Shown: piece by piece, positions 54,587 to 63,582 of the stretch | Numbering within the stretch: the stretch's first letter is position 1 | Layout: every line of letters begins with the position of its first letter | Notes under the pieces: generated by a model | The model's database searches: none | The model's input: the letters and a program-made list of their open reading frames with translations, nothing else | What the model was told of the DNA's origin: nothing | Program-made: the position numbers and the translations under genes | Assembly: GCF_005222695.1 (NCBI RefSeq) | Contig: NZ_STGG01000013.1 | Location: 1-64,000, forward strand | From: Massilia sp. HP4 | GTDB lineage: Bacteria; Pseudomonadota; Gammaproteobacteria; Burkholderiales; Burkholderiaceae_D | DNA: 64,000 bases | Reading direction: 5' to 3'

Positions 54587-55564
54587 TTAGGCCAGCGAAT
54601 TCTTGATCAAACGGGTCAGCTTGGCCGCGTAGTTCGGGTCGGTCGCGTAGCCGGCGCGCTGCAGGCCCTTGGCGAAGGACTCGGCGTCGCCGCCATTGGC
54701 GATGACTTTTTCGTAACGCGGGTTGTTGGTAATCAGCCTGGCGTAGTCGCGGAACGAATCGGCGGGCGTATCGTAGGCACGGAATTTCTCCACCCGGGTC
54801 TGCGGCTTGCCGTTCACATACTCGGTGGTCACGGCGGTGGCGACCTTGCCTTTCCAGCTAGCCCCGGCCTTGATGCCGAACAGGTTGTTGCTGCTGCTGC
54901 CGTCGGCGTTCTTGATCATGCGCTTGCCCCAGCCGGTCTCGAGCGCGGCCTGGCCCAGCATGAACTTGGCCGGCACGCCCGTGGTCTGCTCGGCCGCATG
55001 GGCGTGTTCGTGCAGCTTTTCCTGGAATGCACGAACGTGCGGCGCCTGCACCCGGCCACTCTCGGTCGTGGCCGGCAGCGGCGGCGCCTTGCTGCCCGCG
55101 TCGGCGCCGCTCAGGGCGCCGTTCTTGTACATGGCGGCGGCGTTCATCGCCGTCGGCAGGCCCTTGATGCCGCCGGTGGCGCCTGCGCCGAGGCCGGCCG
55201 CCGCACCTGCGCTCACGCCATCGGCGCCGATCGCCAGCGCCTGCTGGCCCATGGTCTGCGAGTTCAGCTGCCGCACCAGCACGTCGGCCAGGCCGACGCC
55301 GCGCTTGGCCAGGTTCTGGCTGGTCTGCTGGTCGAGCATGGTGGTGAAGGTCTTGGTCTGCTGGTTGTCCATCAGGCCTTCCTGGCCGCTGGCGTCGCGC
55401 ATGCTCTTCATCATCATATTGATGAACATCGCCTCGAACTGGGTCGCCGCTTCCTTGAGGGCGGCCGGCGAGCCGTCCTTCGCGCTCTGCCGCAAGCCAT
55501 TGAGGCTGTTGGTATCGAGCGCGAGCTTGGCGGTCTGGTCGGCGGAGATTTTCGAAGCGATCAT
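54587..55564 (-). CDS. flgJ: Flagellar muramidase and rod-cap protein FlgJ
   Basis: FlgJ caps the growing rod and cuts peptidoglycan in its path. The 325-residue protein has the N-terminal rod domain (FEAMFINMMMKSMRDASGQE) and a C-terminal glucosaminidase domain with the catalytic glutamate in GQAALETGWGKRM and SNNLFGIKAG. The two-domain form is typical of Beta- and Gammaproteobacteria. Confidence 0.96.
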   Translation of the reverse strand: MIASKISADQTAKLALDTNSLNGLRQSAKDGSPAALKEAATQFEAMFINMMMKSMRDASGQEGLMDNQQTKTFTTMLDQQTSQNLAKRGVGLADVLVRQLNSQTMGQQALAIGADGVSAGAAAGLGAGATGGIKGLPTAMNAAAMYKNGALSGADAGSKAPPLPATTESGRVQAPHVRAFQEKLHEHAHAAEQTTGVPAKFMLGQAALETGWGKRMIKNADGSSSNNLFGIKAGASWKGKVATAVTTEYVNGKPQTRVEKFRAYDTPADSFRDYARLITNNPRYEKVIANGGDAESFAKGLQRAGYATDPNYAAKLTRLIKNSLA

Positions 55565-55583
55565 GCGTGGCTCGGCAAGTGGG

Positions 55584-56708
55584 TCAGATGATTTCGAGTT
55601 CGGCGCGCAGCGAACCGGCGGCCTTCAGCGCCTGCAGGATGGCCAGCAGGTCTTGCGGGGTGGCGCCGATCGAATTCATCGCCTTCACCACTTCGGCCAG
55701 CGATGCGCCGCCCTTCACATTGAGCACCTGGCCCGGTTCCTTCCTGATCTCGACGCTCGGGTTCTGGGTGACGACGGTCGCGCCCAGGGTGCCCGGGTTC
55801 GGCTGGCTCACTTGCGTCTCGTTGCCGATCGTGATCGACAGGTTGCCGTGCGAGATCGCGCAATCGTCCAGCATCACGGCCTGGTTCATCACCACCGAGC
55901 CGGTGCGGGCGTTCATGATCACCTTGGCCGAGGCCAGCGGCTGCTTGACGTCGATCTGTTCCAGTTGGCCCAGGAAGGCCACGCGCTGGTCGCTCGACGA
56001 CGGGGTGCGCACGCGCACCACGCGGCCATCGAGGGCAGTCGCGACGCCAGGACCGAACTGGTCGTTGACGGCCTCGACCACGCGGGCGGCGGTGGCGAAG
56101 TCGGTTTCCTTCAGCTCCAGGCGGATCTGGTTGTCGGCGCCCAGGTTCGAGGCCACCGCGCGCTCGACGGTCGCGCCGCCCGAGATGCGGCCCACCGACA
56201 GGTGGTTCACCTGCACTTGCGCGCCGCCGCCCGGGGCTTGCGCGCCGACGCCGCCGACCACCAGGCTGCCCTGGGCCATCGCGTATACCTGGCCGTCGGC
56301 GCCGTGCAGCGGCGCCATCAAGAGGGTGCCGCCACGCAGGCTTTTCGCATTGCCGATCGACGACACGGTGATGTCCAGGGTCTGGCCCGGCTGGGCGAAG
56401 GCCGGCAGCGAGGTGGTGACCATCACGGCCGCCACGTTCTTCAGTTGCAGCTGGACGCCGGGCGGCAGGTTGACGCCCTTCTGCTGCAGCATCGCCTTGA
56501 TCGACTGCACGGTGAACGGGGTCTGCGTGGTCTGGTCGCCGGTGCCGTCCAGGCCCACGACGATGCCGTAGCCGGACAACTGGTTCTGGCGCACGCCGGC
56601 GATGGTCGCCAGGTCCTTCAGGCGCTCGGCCTGGGCCAGTGGGGCCGCAGTCAGCCCAACCCCGGCGAGGGCAGCGGCGAGCAGCATAAAGGAGGTGATC
56701 TTACGCAT
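55584..56708 (-). CDS. flgI: Flagellar P-ring protein FlgI
   Basis: FlgI forms the periplasmic P ring. The 374-residue precursor has a signal peptide of about 27 residues, then the conserved ERLKDLATIAGVRQNQLSGY GIVVGLDGTGDQ region (read as continuous in the protein) and NSIGATPQDLLAILQALKAA near the end. It follows flgH by 12 bases and precedes flgJ by 19. Confidence 0.97.
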   Translation of the reverse strand: MRKITSFMLLAAALAGVGLTAAPLAQAERLKDLATIAGVRQNQLSGYGIVVGLDGTGDQTTQTPFTVQSIKAMLQQKGVNLPPGVQLQLKNVAAVMVTTSLPAFAQPGQTLDITVSSIGNAKSLRGGTLLMAPLHGADGQVYAMAQGSLVVGGVGAQAPGGGAQVQVNHLSVGRISGGATVERAVASNLGADNQIRLELKETDFATAARVVEAVNDQFGPGVATALDGRVVRVRTPSSSDQRVAFLGQLEQIDVKQPLASAKVIMNARTGSVVMNQAVMLDDCAISHGNLSITIGNETQVSQPNPGTLGATVVTQNPSVEIRKEPGQVLNVKGGASLAEVVKAMNSIGATPQDLLAILQALKAAGSLRAELEII

Positions 56709-56720
56709 GAATGATATCTC

Positions 56721-57368
56721 TTAGAACGGCAGCATCGACAGGAAGAAGCGCGACAGCATCGAGGTCACCTCGGCGCGGTCGAGACGACTGTTGGTGCGGT
56801 ATTCGACCCGCGCATCGGCGATCAGCGCCGACGAGACCATGTTGCCGGCCTGGATGGTGTCCGGGCTGACCATGCCCGAGAAGCGGATGAACTCGGTGCC
56901 CTTGTTCATCGCGACCTGTTTTTCGCCGGCCACGATCAGGTTGCCGTTCGGGAGCACTTCGGTCACGGTCACGCCGATGGTGCCGGTGAAGTTGTTCGAG
57001 GCGCTCTGGTTGTCGCCGTCGGCATACTTGGTGCCCGACTCGAGGTCGACGCCGGCGCCGATGGTGCCGGCCAAGAGGCCAGGCGCGGTGAAGCTGGCGC
57101 TGCCGGTCTTGTTGCCCGAGCTGGCGCCGGCCTTGGTGGCCGAGGTGCGCTCGCTGATATTGACGGTCAGCAGGTCACCGATATGGCGTGCGCGGCGGTC
57201 TTCGAACATCGGGCGGTAGCTGTTGACGTTGAAGATGGCGCCGTCGCTGGCCGGCGACATGTCCACCAGCATCGGACGGGCGCTGGTCGGGCCCTGCACG
57301 ATGGTCGTGGGGGCGGTGTTGCAACCGGCGAGCAGCGCGATCGCTGCGAGGAAAGACAGAGTTTTCAT
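56721..57368 (-). CDS. flgH: Flagellar L-ring lipoprotein FlgH
   Basis: FlgH forms the outer membrane L ring. The 215-residue precursor has a lipobox LAGC with the modified cysteine at 16, the segment DRRARHIGDLLTVNISERTS, and the ending SRLDRAEVTSMLSRFFLSML. It lies 10 bases after flgG. Confidence 0.97.
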   Translation of the reverse strand: MKTLSFLAAIALLAGCNTAPTTIVQGPTSARPMLVDMSPASDGAIFNVNSYRPMFEDRRARHIGDLLTVNISERTSATKAGASSGNKTGSASFTAPGLLAGTIGAGVDLESGTKYADGDNQSASNNFTGTIGVTVTEVLPNGNLIVAGEKQVAMNKGTEFIRFSGMVSPDTIQAGNMVSSALIADARVEYRTNSRLDRAEVTSMLSRFFLSMLPF

Positions 57369-57378
57369 GGAGACTGGA

Positions 57379-58161
57379 TTAAAGCTGCGACAGTTTCTGG
57401 AGCATCTGGTCGGACGTCGTGATCGCCTTGCTGTTGATCTCGTAGGCGCGCTGGGTCTGGATCATGGCGACCATCTCTTCGACCACATTGACGTTCGACG
57501 CTTCGACATACCCCTGCATCAGGTTGCCGGCGCCATTGGTGCCAGGCACGTTCAGGTTCGGCGCGCCGGAGGCGGTGGTTTCGACGTACAGGTTCTCGCC
57601 GCGCGACTCGAGGCCGGCGGGATTGATGAAGGTGGCCAGTTGCAGGGCGCCGATCTGGGTCATCGCGGCTTCGCCGGCGATCTTGACCGACACGGTGCCG
57701 TCGCGGCCGACGCTGATCGACTCGGCGTTCACCGGCACGGTAATCGCCGGCTGGACCACGAAGCCGCTGGAGGTGACCAGCTGGCCGTTCTGGTCTTTCT
57801 GGAAGGAGCCGTCGCGGGTGTAGGCCTGGGTGCCGTCCGGCATCAGGACCGGGAAATAGCCGGGACCGTTGACCATGACGTCCTTGTCATTGCCGGTCAA
57901 CTGGGGATTGCCCTGGGTGTGGATGCGCTCGGTGGCGACGGTGCGCACGCCGGTGCCGATCTGCAGGCCCGACGGCAGGTTGGTCTGTTGCGACGATTGG
58001 GCGCCGGGCTGGCGCACGTTCTGGTACAGCAAGTCCTCGAACACCGCGCGCGACTTCTTGAAGCCGTTGGTGCTGACGTTGGCGAGGTTGTTCGAAATGA
58101 CGTCCAGGTTGGTCTGCTGGGCTTCGAGACCGGTCTTGGCGATGTACAGCGAACGAATCAT
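57379..58161 (-). CDS. flgG: Flagellar distal rod protein FlgG
   Basis: FlgG builds the distal rod. The 260-residue protein starts [20 protein letters not shown] and has the rod motif [20 protein letters not shown] plus the C-terminal [20 protein letters not shown] helix. Length and order are standard. Confidence 0.97.
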   Translation of the reverse strand: MIRSLYIAKTGLEAQQTNLDVISNNLANVSTNGFKKSRAVFEDLLYQNVRQPGAQSSQQTNLPSGLQIGTGVRTVATERIHTQGNPQLTGNDKDVMVNGPGYFPVLMPDGTQAYTRDGSFQKDQNGQLVTSSGFVVQPAITVPVNAESISVGRDGTVSVKIAGEAAMTQIGALQLATFINPAGLESRGENLYVETTASGAPNLNVPGTNGAGNLMQGYVEASNVNVVEEMVAMIQTQRAYEINSKAITTSDQMLQKLSQL

Positions 58162-58225
58162 GGCATTCTCCTATTGGTGGCAGGCGAACACCGCCACGCA
58201 CAATAGAATTATGCCGGGGCAACTA

Positions 58226-58966
58226 TCAATTCAAAGCGAGGATCTGGGTCGCTTTTGCGGCGTTATTCTCGGCGTTCTTCAACAGGCTCATTTGTGTGTC
58301 GAACGACCTTGCCAAGGAGATCATGTCGACCATGCAATCGACCGGATTCACATTACTGCCCTCGAGCGCCCCGCCGGCCACCTGCACCGCGGGGTCGGGC
58401 TGGGCAGTGCCGCCATCCTTCAGGCGGAACAATCCGTCGTCGCCGCGCACCAGCTCGCCTTCAGGCGGATTGACAAGTTTCAGGCGGCCCAGCACGGCCG
58501 GCGCGGCCGGCGCATCGACATTCGAGATGGTCGAGATGGTGCCATCGCCGCCGACCGTCACGGTGGCGTCGGGCGGGATGGTGATCGGACCGCCCTCGCC
58601 GGCGACCGTCTGGCCGGAAGCCGTCTGCAGCACGCCGTTCGGGCTCATCTGCAGCGAACCGTTGCGGGTGTAGGCCTCGGTACCGTCGGGCATCTGCACC
58701 GCCAGCCAGCCCTGCCCTTTCACCGCCACGTCCAGGTCGCGGCCCGTGACCTGCAGCGCGCCCGACGAAAAATCGTTGCCGGCGGTCGAATCGACCACGA
58801 AGGCGCGGGTCGGCAGGCCGGGGCCCTGCACCGGCGCCGCGCGGAACACGTCCATCTGGGCCCGGAAGCCCGTAGTGCTGACGTTGGCCAGGTTGTTCGA
58901 GGTCGTGGCCTGCTGCTCGAGGATGTGCTTGGCGCCGGAGGCGGCGGTGTAGATCAGGCGGTCCAT
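58226..58966 (-). CDS. flgF: Flagellar proximal rod protein FlgF
   Basis: FlgF is a proximal rod subunit. The 246-residue protein starts MDRLIYTAASGAKHILEQQA and has [20 protein letters not shown] and the C-terminal SNVNPVDCMVDMISLARSFD. A full copy of the dispersed repeat lies between flgE and this gene. Confidence 0.96.
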   Translation of the reverse strand: MDRLIYTAASGAKHILEQQATTSNNLANVSTTGFRAQMDVFRAAPVQGPGLPTRAFVVDSTAGNDFSSGALQVTGRDLDVAVKGQGWLAVQMPDGTEAYTRNGSLQMSPNGVLQTASGQTVAGEGGPITIPPDATVTVGGDGTISTISNVDAPAAPAVLGRLKLVNPPEGELVRGDDGLFRLKDGGTAQPDPAVQVAGGALEGSNVNPVDCMVDMISLARSFDTQMSLLKNAENNAAKATQILALN

Positions 58967-59031
58967 GGTGTGGTCCTTTGTTTAGTGCGGTGGTGCGGCG
59001 TCGTGTTGCGTATTTGGTGTTGCGAGCGTGC

Positions 59032-59100
59032 GTTGAACGCGTCGGCAGCGGAGCTGCCAACCCTACGTAGGGTCGGCAAGTCCCTTGCCGACGCGTTCAA
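59032..59100. repeat. Structured dispersed repeat, second full copy
   Basis: Outer arms TTGAACGCGT (59033-59042) and ACGCGTTCAA (59091-59100) enclose a left hairpin GGCAGC-GGA-GCTGCC (59044-59058), a central CCCTACGTAGGG (59061-59072) and a right hairpin GGCAAG-TCC-CTTGCC (59075-59089). The plan equals that of the copy at 3880, but both stems have different, fully paired sequences. It lies in the 156-base gap between flgE and flgF. Confidence 0.88.
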
Positions 59101-59122
59101 ATCACGCCGGCATCATCGGTGA

Positions 59123-60658
59123 TCAACGCAGGTTCACCAGCGTCTGCAGCACCGAATCCTGGGTCTTGATGGTCTGCGCATTCGCCTGGTAGACGCGCTG
59201 CGCGGTGATCATGTTGACCAGCTCGGCGGTCAGGTCGACGCTCGATGCTTCGACCGAGCCCGACTGCATCACGCCCATGCCGCCGGTGCCGGCGGTGCCG
59301 ATCAGCGCGGTGCCCGAGGCGGCAGATTCGGCCCAGGCATTATTGCCCAGCGACTCGAGCCCGTTCGGGTTGGTGAAGTTAGCCAGCACAACCTGGCCCA
59401 GCGCCTTGGTTTGGCCGTTGCTGTACTGGCCCACGATGACGCCGTCGGCGCCGGTCGTGAAGCGCTGCAGCGCGCCCGGCTTGTAGCCATCCTGATCCAG
59501 GCGGCCCTCGCTGGTCGGGCCGCCGTACTGGGTGCTGTTGGTGAAGTCGAAGGTGACCGGAATCTGCAGTTCGGCGCCGGTGGCCGGCACCACCGGCAGG
59601 CTGGTCGCGAACTTGCCATTGAAGCCAGGCGCGGTGCCGCTGGTCGCCATGTTCAGGGCGCCACTGGTGTTGAAATTCAGGGTACCGAGCTTCGACGCAG
59701 GCACTTTCAGCGCCTTCAGGATGGCCGCATCGACCTGCTCCGGCGTCGTACCTGGCACGGCGGCGGCTGCATTGGCCGCGGCAGCGATGGCGTCCTGGTC
59801 GTCCTGGCTCATCGTGGTGCCAGCGGCCGCGTAGGCGGCGAGCGCGCGGGTCAATACGGCGCCAGAAGCGGCGGTAGCATAGGTACCGAGCGCGCCGGCC
59901 TTGCCAGCCGGAGCCGCGTTGTCCCATGCCGTGCGCGCGGTCTGCGTCGGACCGTCGGTCAGCGTGACGCCGGCCACGTCAAGCGCGGTCTTCTCGGTGC
60001 CGCCCATGCTGGTATAGACATCCCAGGTGCCGGCTTCGGATTTCACGTAATACAGCTGCAAGGTATGCGGGTTCCCCAGCGTGTCATACGCGGACATCGA
60101 GCTCTGCTTGTTGTACGAGAACGGATCGGCCGCATTGAACGGCTTGTTCTTCGGCGGCTCGCTGCGCGAATCGAGCTGGATCTCGGCCCAGATATTCTCG
60201 GTGACCTTCGGCGGCTGGTCCGCGGTGTCGATCTTGATCGGCACCGGCGCGCCGGCGGCCAGCTGGCCGTTCGGGCCCAGGCCGTAGCCGGTCAGTTTCG
60301 CGCCCTGCGCATTGACGATGAAGCCCTGCTTGTCGAGCGAGAACTGGCCATTGCGCGAATATTGCACCACGCCGGCCTGTTCGATGCGGAAGAAACCGGC
60401 GCCATTGATGGCGATGTCGAGCGGATTGCCCGAGGTTTCGATATTGCCCTGGTTGAACTGCTGGGCGATGGCCGCAACCTTCACGCCGATACCGGCCGAA
60501 ATGCCGCCAGCGCCGTTGAGCGCGTTGGCGTAGACGTCTGCGAACTGGGTGGTCGAACCCTTGAAACCGACCGTGCTGGCGTTGGCGATATTGTTGCCGA
60601 TGACGTCAAGCGATTTGGCAGCGCCGTTCAAGCCGCTCAAGCCTTGTTGGAAAGACAT
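59123..60658 (-). CDS. flgE: Flagellar hook protein FlgE
   Basis: FlgE is the hook subunit. The 511-residue protein starts MSFQQGLSGLNGAAKSLDVI, has GNNIANASTVGFKGS, and ends with VDLTAELVNMITAQRVYQAN. The centre (about 230-330) is an alanine-rich variable domain. It follows flgD by 41 bases. Confidence 0.97.
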   Translation of the reverse strand: MSFQQGLSGLNGAAKSLDVIGNNIANASTVGFKGSTTQFADVYANALNGAGGISAGIGVKVAAIAQQFNQGNIETSGNPLDIAINGAGFFRIEQAGVVQYSRNGQFSLDKQGFIVNAQGAKLTGYGLGPNGQLAAGAPVPIKIDTADQPPKVTENIWAEIQLDSRSEPPKNKPFNAADPFSYNKQSSMSAYDTLGNPHTLQLYYVKSEAGTWDVYTSMGGTEKTALDVAGVTLTDGPTQTARTAWDNAAPAGKAGALGTYATAASGAVLTRALAAYAAAGTTMSQDDQDAIAAAANAAAAVPGTTPEQVDAAILKALKVPASKLGTLNFNTSGALNMATSGTAPGFNGKFATSLPVVPATGAELQIPVTFDFTNSTQYGGPTSEGRLDQDGYKPGALQRFTTGADGVIVGQYSNGQTKALGQVVLANFTNPNGLESLGNNAWAESAASGTALIGTAGTGGMGVMQSGSVEASSVDLTAELVNMITAQRVYQANAQTIKTQDSVLQTLVNLR

Positions 60659-60699
60659 GGTAATACTCCTGAATAAGTAAAGGGTGTAAGCGGCCCGGC

Positions 60700-61416
60700 T
60701 TACATGACTTGCTTGATGTCGGCGAGGGTCACAGCGCCCTTGCCAGGAAGATTGAGTTTGACGCCATCCTTGCCGCCGGTGGTGACGCTGGCGACGCTGT
60801 CGAAGGACAGGGTCTTGATGTCCTTGAGCTTCTCGCCGCCGCGCGACGCCTCCACGCGGAAGGTATAGGCGCCGTCGGGCAGCGCGATCGGCTTGCCGTC
60901 GGCGTCGACCTTGCTCGGGTCGGGCACGCCGTCCCAGGCGATCGGCAGGATGCCGGCCTCCTGCTCGCCCAGTTCGATCGAGGCGACGTCCTTGCCGGTC
61001 TTGGCGTCGACGATGGTGATCTGGACCTTGTCGGCCGGGGTTTCCAGTTCCAGGCCCAGGATCGCCTGGCTTTTGTGCAGCAGGATGTTTTCGCCCTCGA
61101 CCAGCACGCCGGCGCCGATCAGTTGCGTCGCCTGCAGCGACTCGGTCGACTGGTAGCTGGCCTTGAGCGACTCCAGGGTCGTGTTCAGCTTGTTCACGCC
61201 GGTCACGGTCTGCAGCTGGGCCAGCTGGCTGGTCATCTGCGCATTGTCCATCGGGTTCAATGGATCCTGGTTCTGCAACTGGGTCACGAGCAGGGTCATG
61301 AACTTGTCGGTGTCGGCCTGGACGCTGTCGGTCTCGGGCTTCGGCTTGGCGTTCATCGCCGCCTGCAGGTCGGAGATATTGTTGGCTGCGCTCTGGGGGC
61401 TGATCGGGCTAGTCAT
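60700..61416 (-). CDS. flgD: Hook-capping protein FlgD
   Basis: FlgD is the scaffold cap for hook growth. The 238-residue protein has the N-terminal motif DKFMTLLVTQLQNQDPLNPM DNAQMTSQLAQ (continuous in the protein) and a Tudor/FnIII-like C-terminal part. It lies between flgC and flgE, as usual. Confidence 0.96.
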   Translation of the reverse strand: MTSPISPQSAANNISDLQAAMNAKPKPETDSVQADTDKFMTLLVTQLQNQDPLNPMDNAQMTSQLAQLQTVTGVNKLNTTLESLKASYQSTESLQATQLIGAGVLVEGENILLHKSQAILGLELETPADKVQITIVDAKTGKDVASIELGEQEAGILPIAWDGVPDPSKVDADGKPIALPDGAYTFRVEASRGGEKLKDIKTLSFDSVASVTTGGKDGVKLNLPGKGAVTLADIKQVM

Positions 61417-61429
61417 AGTGAGTAGAAAA

Positions 61430-61831
61430 TTATTGTCCGATGGTCAAGGTCTTGAGCAGCATGGTCTTGGCTGCGTTCATGGTTTCGACATTGGTCTGGT
61501 AAGAGCGCGAGGCCGACAGCATGTTCACCATCTCGTCGACCACGTTCACGTTGGGCATCGATACATAGCCCTTGTCGTCAGCCATCGGATGCTTGGGATC
61601 GTAGACCTGCTTGAGCGGCGACGGGTCTTCGACCACTTCGCGCACCCGCACGCCGGTGGCGCCCGAGGCGGTCGGCGTCGCCTCGAACACGACCGCCTTG
61701 GCGCGATACGCCTCGCCATTCGGCGAGGTGGCGCTGTCGGCATTGGCCAGGTTGCTGGCGGTGGTGTTCAGGCGCTGGGCCTGGGCGCTCATCGCCGAGC
61801 CCGACACATTGAAGATATTAAATAGCGACAT
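61430..61831 (-). CDS. flgC: Flagellar proximal rod protein FlgC
   Basis: FlgC is a proximal rod subunit of 133 residues. It starts [20 protein letters not shown], has [20 protein letters not shown] and ends in the helix [20 protein letters not shown]. It lies 14 bases after flgB. Confidence 0.97.
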   Translation of the reverse strand: MSLFNIFNVSGSAMSAQAQRLNTTASNLANADSATSPNGEAYRAKAVVFEATPTASGATGVRVREVVEDPSPLKQVYDPKHPMADDKGYVSMPNVNVVDEMVNMLSASRSYQTNVETMNAAKTMLLKTLTIGQ

Positions 61832-61845
61832 GATCGATCAGTCCC

Positions 61846-62262
61846 TTATTGGCTCTGCAGCGCCGTCATCAGGCCCTTGAGCTGGCTGTTGATCATCATG
61901 ACCCCGGCCTCGTAGCGCAGCGCGTTGTCGGCGAACTGGTTGCGTTCGACGTCCATGTCGACCGTATTGCCGTCGACGCTGCCCTGCACCACGCCGCGGT
62001 ATTGCACCGGCGTGCCGTTGGCGAGGGTGTCGCCGGTCGCGGCGCCGCGCGCCATATGGTTGTTATTGGTGGTGTTCATGGCGCCGCCGTTCTTGCCGCC
62101 CGCCATCGCGTTCTGCAGGGCGCTGGCGAAATCGATGTCGCGCGCCTTGTAGTTGGGCGTGTCGGCATTGGCAATATTGGATGCCAGCAGCTCCTGGCGC
62201 TGCGAGCGCAGGGACAGTGCGGTTTCATTGAAGCGCAGGTAGTTGTCGAGATTGCCGATCAT
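61846..62262 (-). CDS. flgB: Flagellar proximal rod protein FlgB
   Basis: FlgB is a proximal rod subunit of 138 residues. It has LRSQRQELLASNIANADTPN and YKARDIDFASAL, and ends in the helix YEAGVMMINSQLKGLMTALQ. It is the first gene of the flgB-J operon and diverges from flgA across a 170-base gap. Confidence 0.97.
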   Translation of the reverse strand: MIGNLDNYLRFNETALSLRSQRQELLASNIANADTPNYKARDIDFASALQNAMAGGKNGGAMNTTNNNHMARGAATGDTLANGTPVQYRGVVQGSVDGNTVDMDVERNQFADNALRYEAGVMMINSQLKGLMTALQSQ

Positions 62263-62432
62263 GCTGCCTCCGGGATGGGCTTGTTGGGACAGAAGCGATC
62301 ATACGGTCCCTCCCCACAAGCCAATCGACGGATAAGGAGGTGGAAATCCCCCGCTATTCAATGTTTCGCTACGGAATCATTCAACCTAAGATGGCAGCAT
62401 TCCCGAATCCCCCACCACTGGAGTTTCACGGT

Positions 62433-63134
62433 ATGAAACAGCAATTTGCCGCTTTTGCGCTGCTCGCCCTGGCGATCGGCGGCGCGCAGGCGCAACAGGC
62501 GCCCACCGCCCAGCGCCAGAAGCCGGAAGCCGTGCGCTCGGTCGCCGAGCAATTCCTCAAGACACAGAGCGCCGGCCTGCCGGGCCAGGTGACCGTGAAG
62601 GTCGGCGGCGTCGATCCACGCCTGAGCCTGCCCGCCTGCCCGGCGCCGGAAGCCTTCCTGCAGCCAGGCGCCCGCCCCTGGGGCAAGACCACGGTCGGCG
62701 TGCGCTGCAATGCGCCGGCCTGGTCGCTCTATTTGCAGGCGCAAGTGAGCGTGGTCGCCGATTACGTGGCCGCGGCGGTGCCGCTGGCCCAGGGCCAGCC
62801 GGTCGACCAGGGCCAGCTGGTGCTGGTGAAGGCCGATATCGCCGCCATGCCAAACGGCATCATCACCGATATGGCGCAGGCGATCGGCCGTACCCCGACT
62901 GTTTCGCTGCCGGCCGGTACCGCACTGCGTACGGATACGCTGCGCAGCCAGCAGGTGATCAAGCAGGGCCAGGCGGTAAGGCTGGTATCGCGCGGATCGA
63001 ATTTCTCGGTATCGAGCGAGGCCAAGGCGATCAACAATGCCAGCGACGGCCAGGTGGTGCAGGTACGGACCCAGTCCGGCACCGTTGTCAGCGGCCTGGC
63101 GCGCAACGGCGGGATGGTCGAAATCGTACTATGA
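62433..63134 (+). CDS. flgA: Flagellar P-ring assembly chaperone FlgA
   Basis: FlgA is a periplasmic chaperone for FlgI. The 233-residue precursor has a signal peptide (MKQQFAAFALLALAIGGAQA) and the SAF-type C-terminal domain (DTLRSQQVIKQGQAVRLVSR, later GQVVQVRTQSGTVVSGLA). The ATG at 62433 has GGAG at 62420-62423 and begins the signal peptide; a GTG at 62340 in the same frame is rejected. Confidence 0.95.
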   Translation: MKQQFAAFALLALAIGGAQAQQAPTAQRQKPEAVRSVAEQFLKTQSAGLPGQVTVKVGGVDPRLSLPACPAPEAFLQPGARPWGKTTVGVRCNAPAWSLYLQAQVSVVADYVAAAVPLAQGQPVDQGQLVLVKADIAAMPNGIITDMAQAIGRTPTVSLPAGTALRTDTLRSQQVIKQGQAVRLVSRGSNFSVSSEAKAINNASDGQVVQVRTQSGTVVSGLARNGGMVEIVL

Positions 63135-63188
63135 ATAATGCCCTGAAGTAATTGTCGATTTTGTCGCACCGATTTCGTGTTCGATCGC

Positions 63189-63215
63189 TAAAGTTTGTAA
63201 AGGCGCAGCCGTTAC
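63189..63215 (+). promoter_or_regulatory. Sigma-28 promoter of flgM
   Basis: A perfect TAAAGTTT at 63189-63196, an 11-base spacer and GCCGTTAC at 63208-63215 fit the FliA consensus. A late promoter here gives the usual feedback, with sigma-28 driving its own anti-sigma factor and flgN. Confidence 0.8.
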
Positions 63216-63264
63216 ATCAAGCAGATACCGGAGCTTGTAGCTTCGAACCGAGAAGGATGACGCT

Positions 63265-63579
63265 GTGAAAATCAACGATACGCTCAAGGGCAACCCAGGC
63301 CTTCAACCCGCGACCACGCCGGCCAACACCGCGCGTGGCGCCGACAAGGCAGCAACGACGGCGCCGGCGACCCAGGCGCAGACCGACAGCGTACGGCTGT
63401 CCTCGCAGGGCCAGGCCATGGCCAATGCGGTGGGCGGCGGTGCGCAGGTGTTCGACGCGAAGAAAGTCGAACGCATCAAGATGGCCATCGCCGATGGCCA
63501 GTTCCAAGTCAACTCCGAGAAAGTGGCGGACGGCTTGCTAGAAACCGTACGCGACTTGCTCCATTCGAGACAACGCTAA
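63265..63579 (+). CDS. flgM: Anti-sigma-28 factor FlgM
   Basis: FlgM holds sigma-28 inactive until it is exported through the finished hook. The 104-residue protein starts with GTG at 63265 (MKINDTLKGNPGL), has a disordered alanine/threonine-rich middle and the sigma-binding C-terminus (DAKKVERIKMAIADGQFQVN, then SEKVADGLLETVRDLL). Its stop lies 3 bases before flgN. Confidence 0.95.
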   Translation: MKINDTLKGNPGLQPATTPANTARGADKAATTAPATQAQTDSVRLSSQGQAMANAVGGGAQVFDAKKVERIKMAIADGQFQVNSEKVADGLLETVRDLLHSRQR

Positions 63580-63582
63580 ACC

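Noticed and set aside
62334..62342. Perfect ribosome-binding sequence AAGGAGGTG upstream of flgA
   Set aside because: No start codon lies at the right distance; the GTG that overlaps it cannot use it, and the flgA signal peptide begins at 62433 with its own GGAG.
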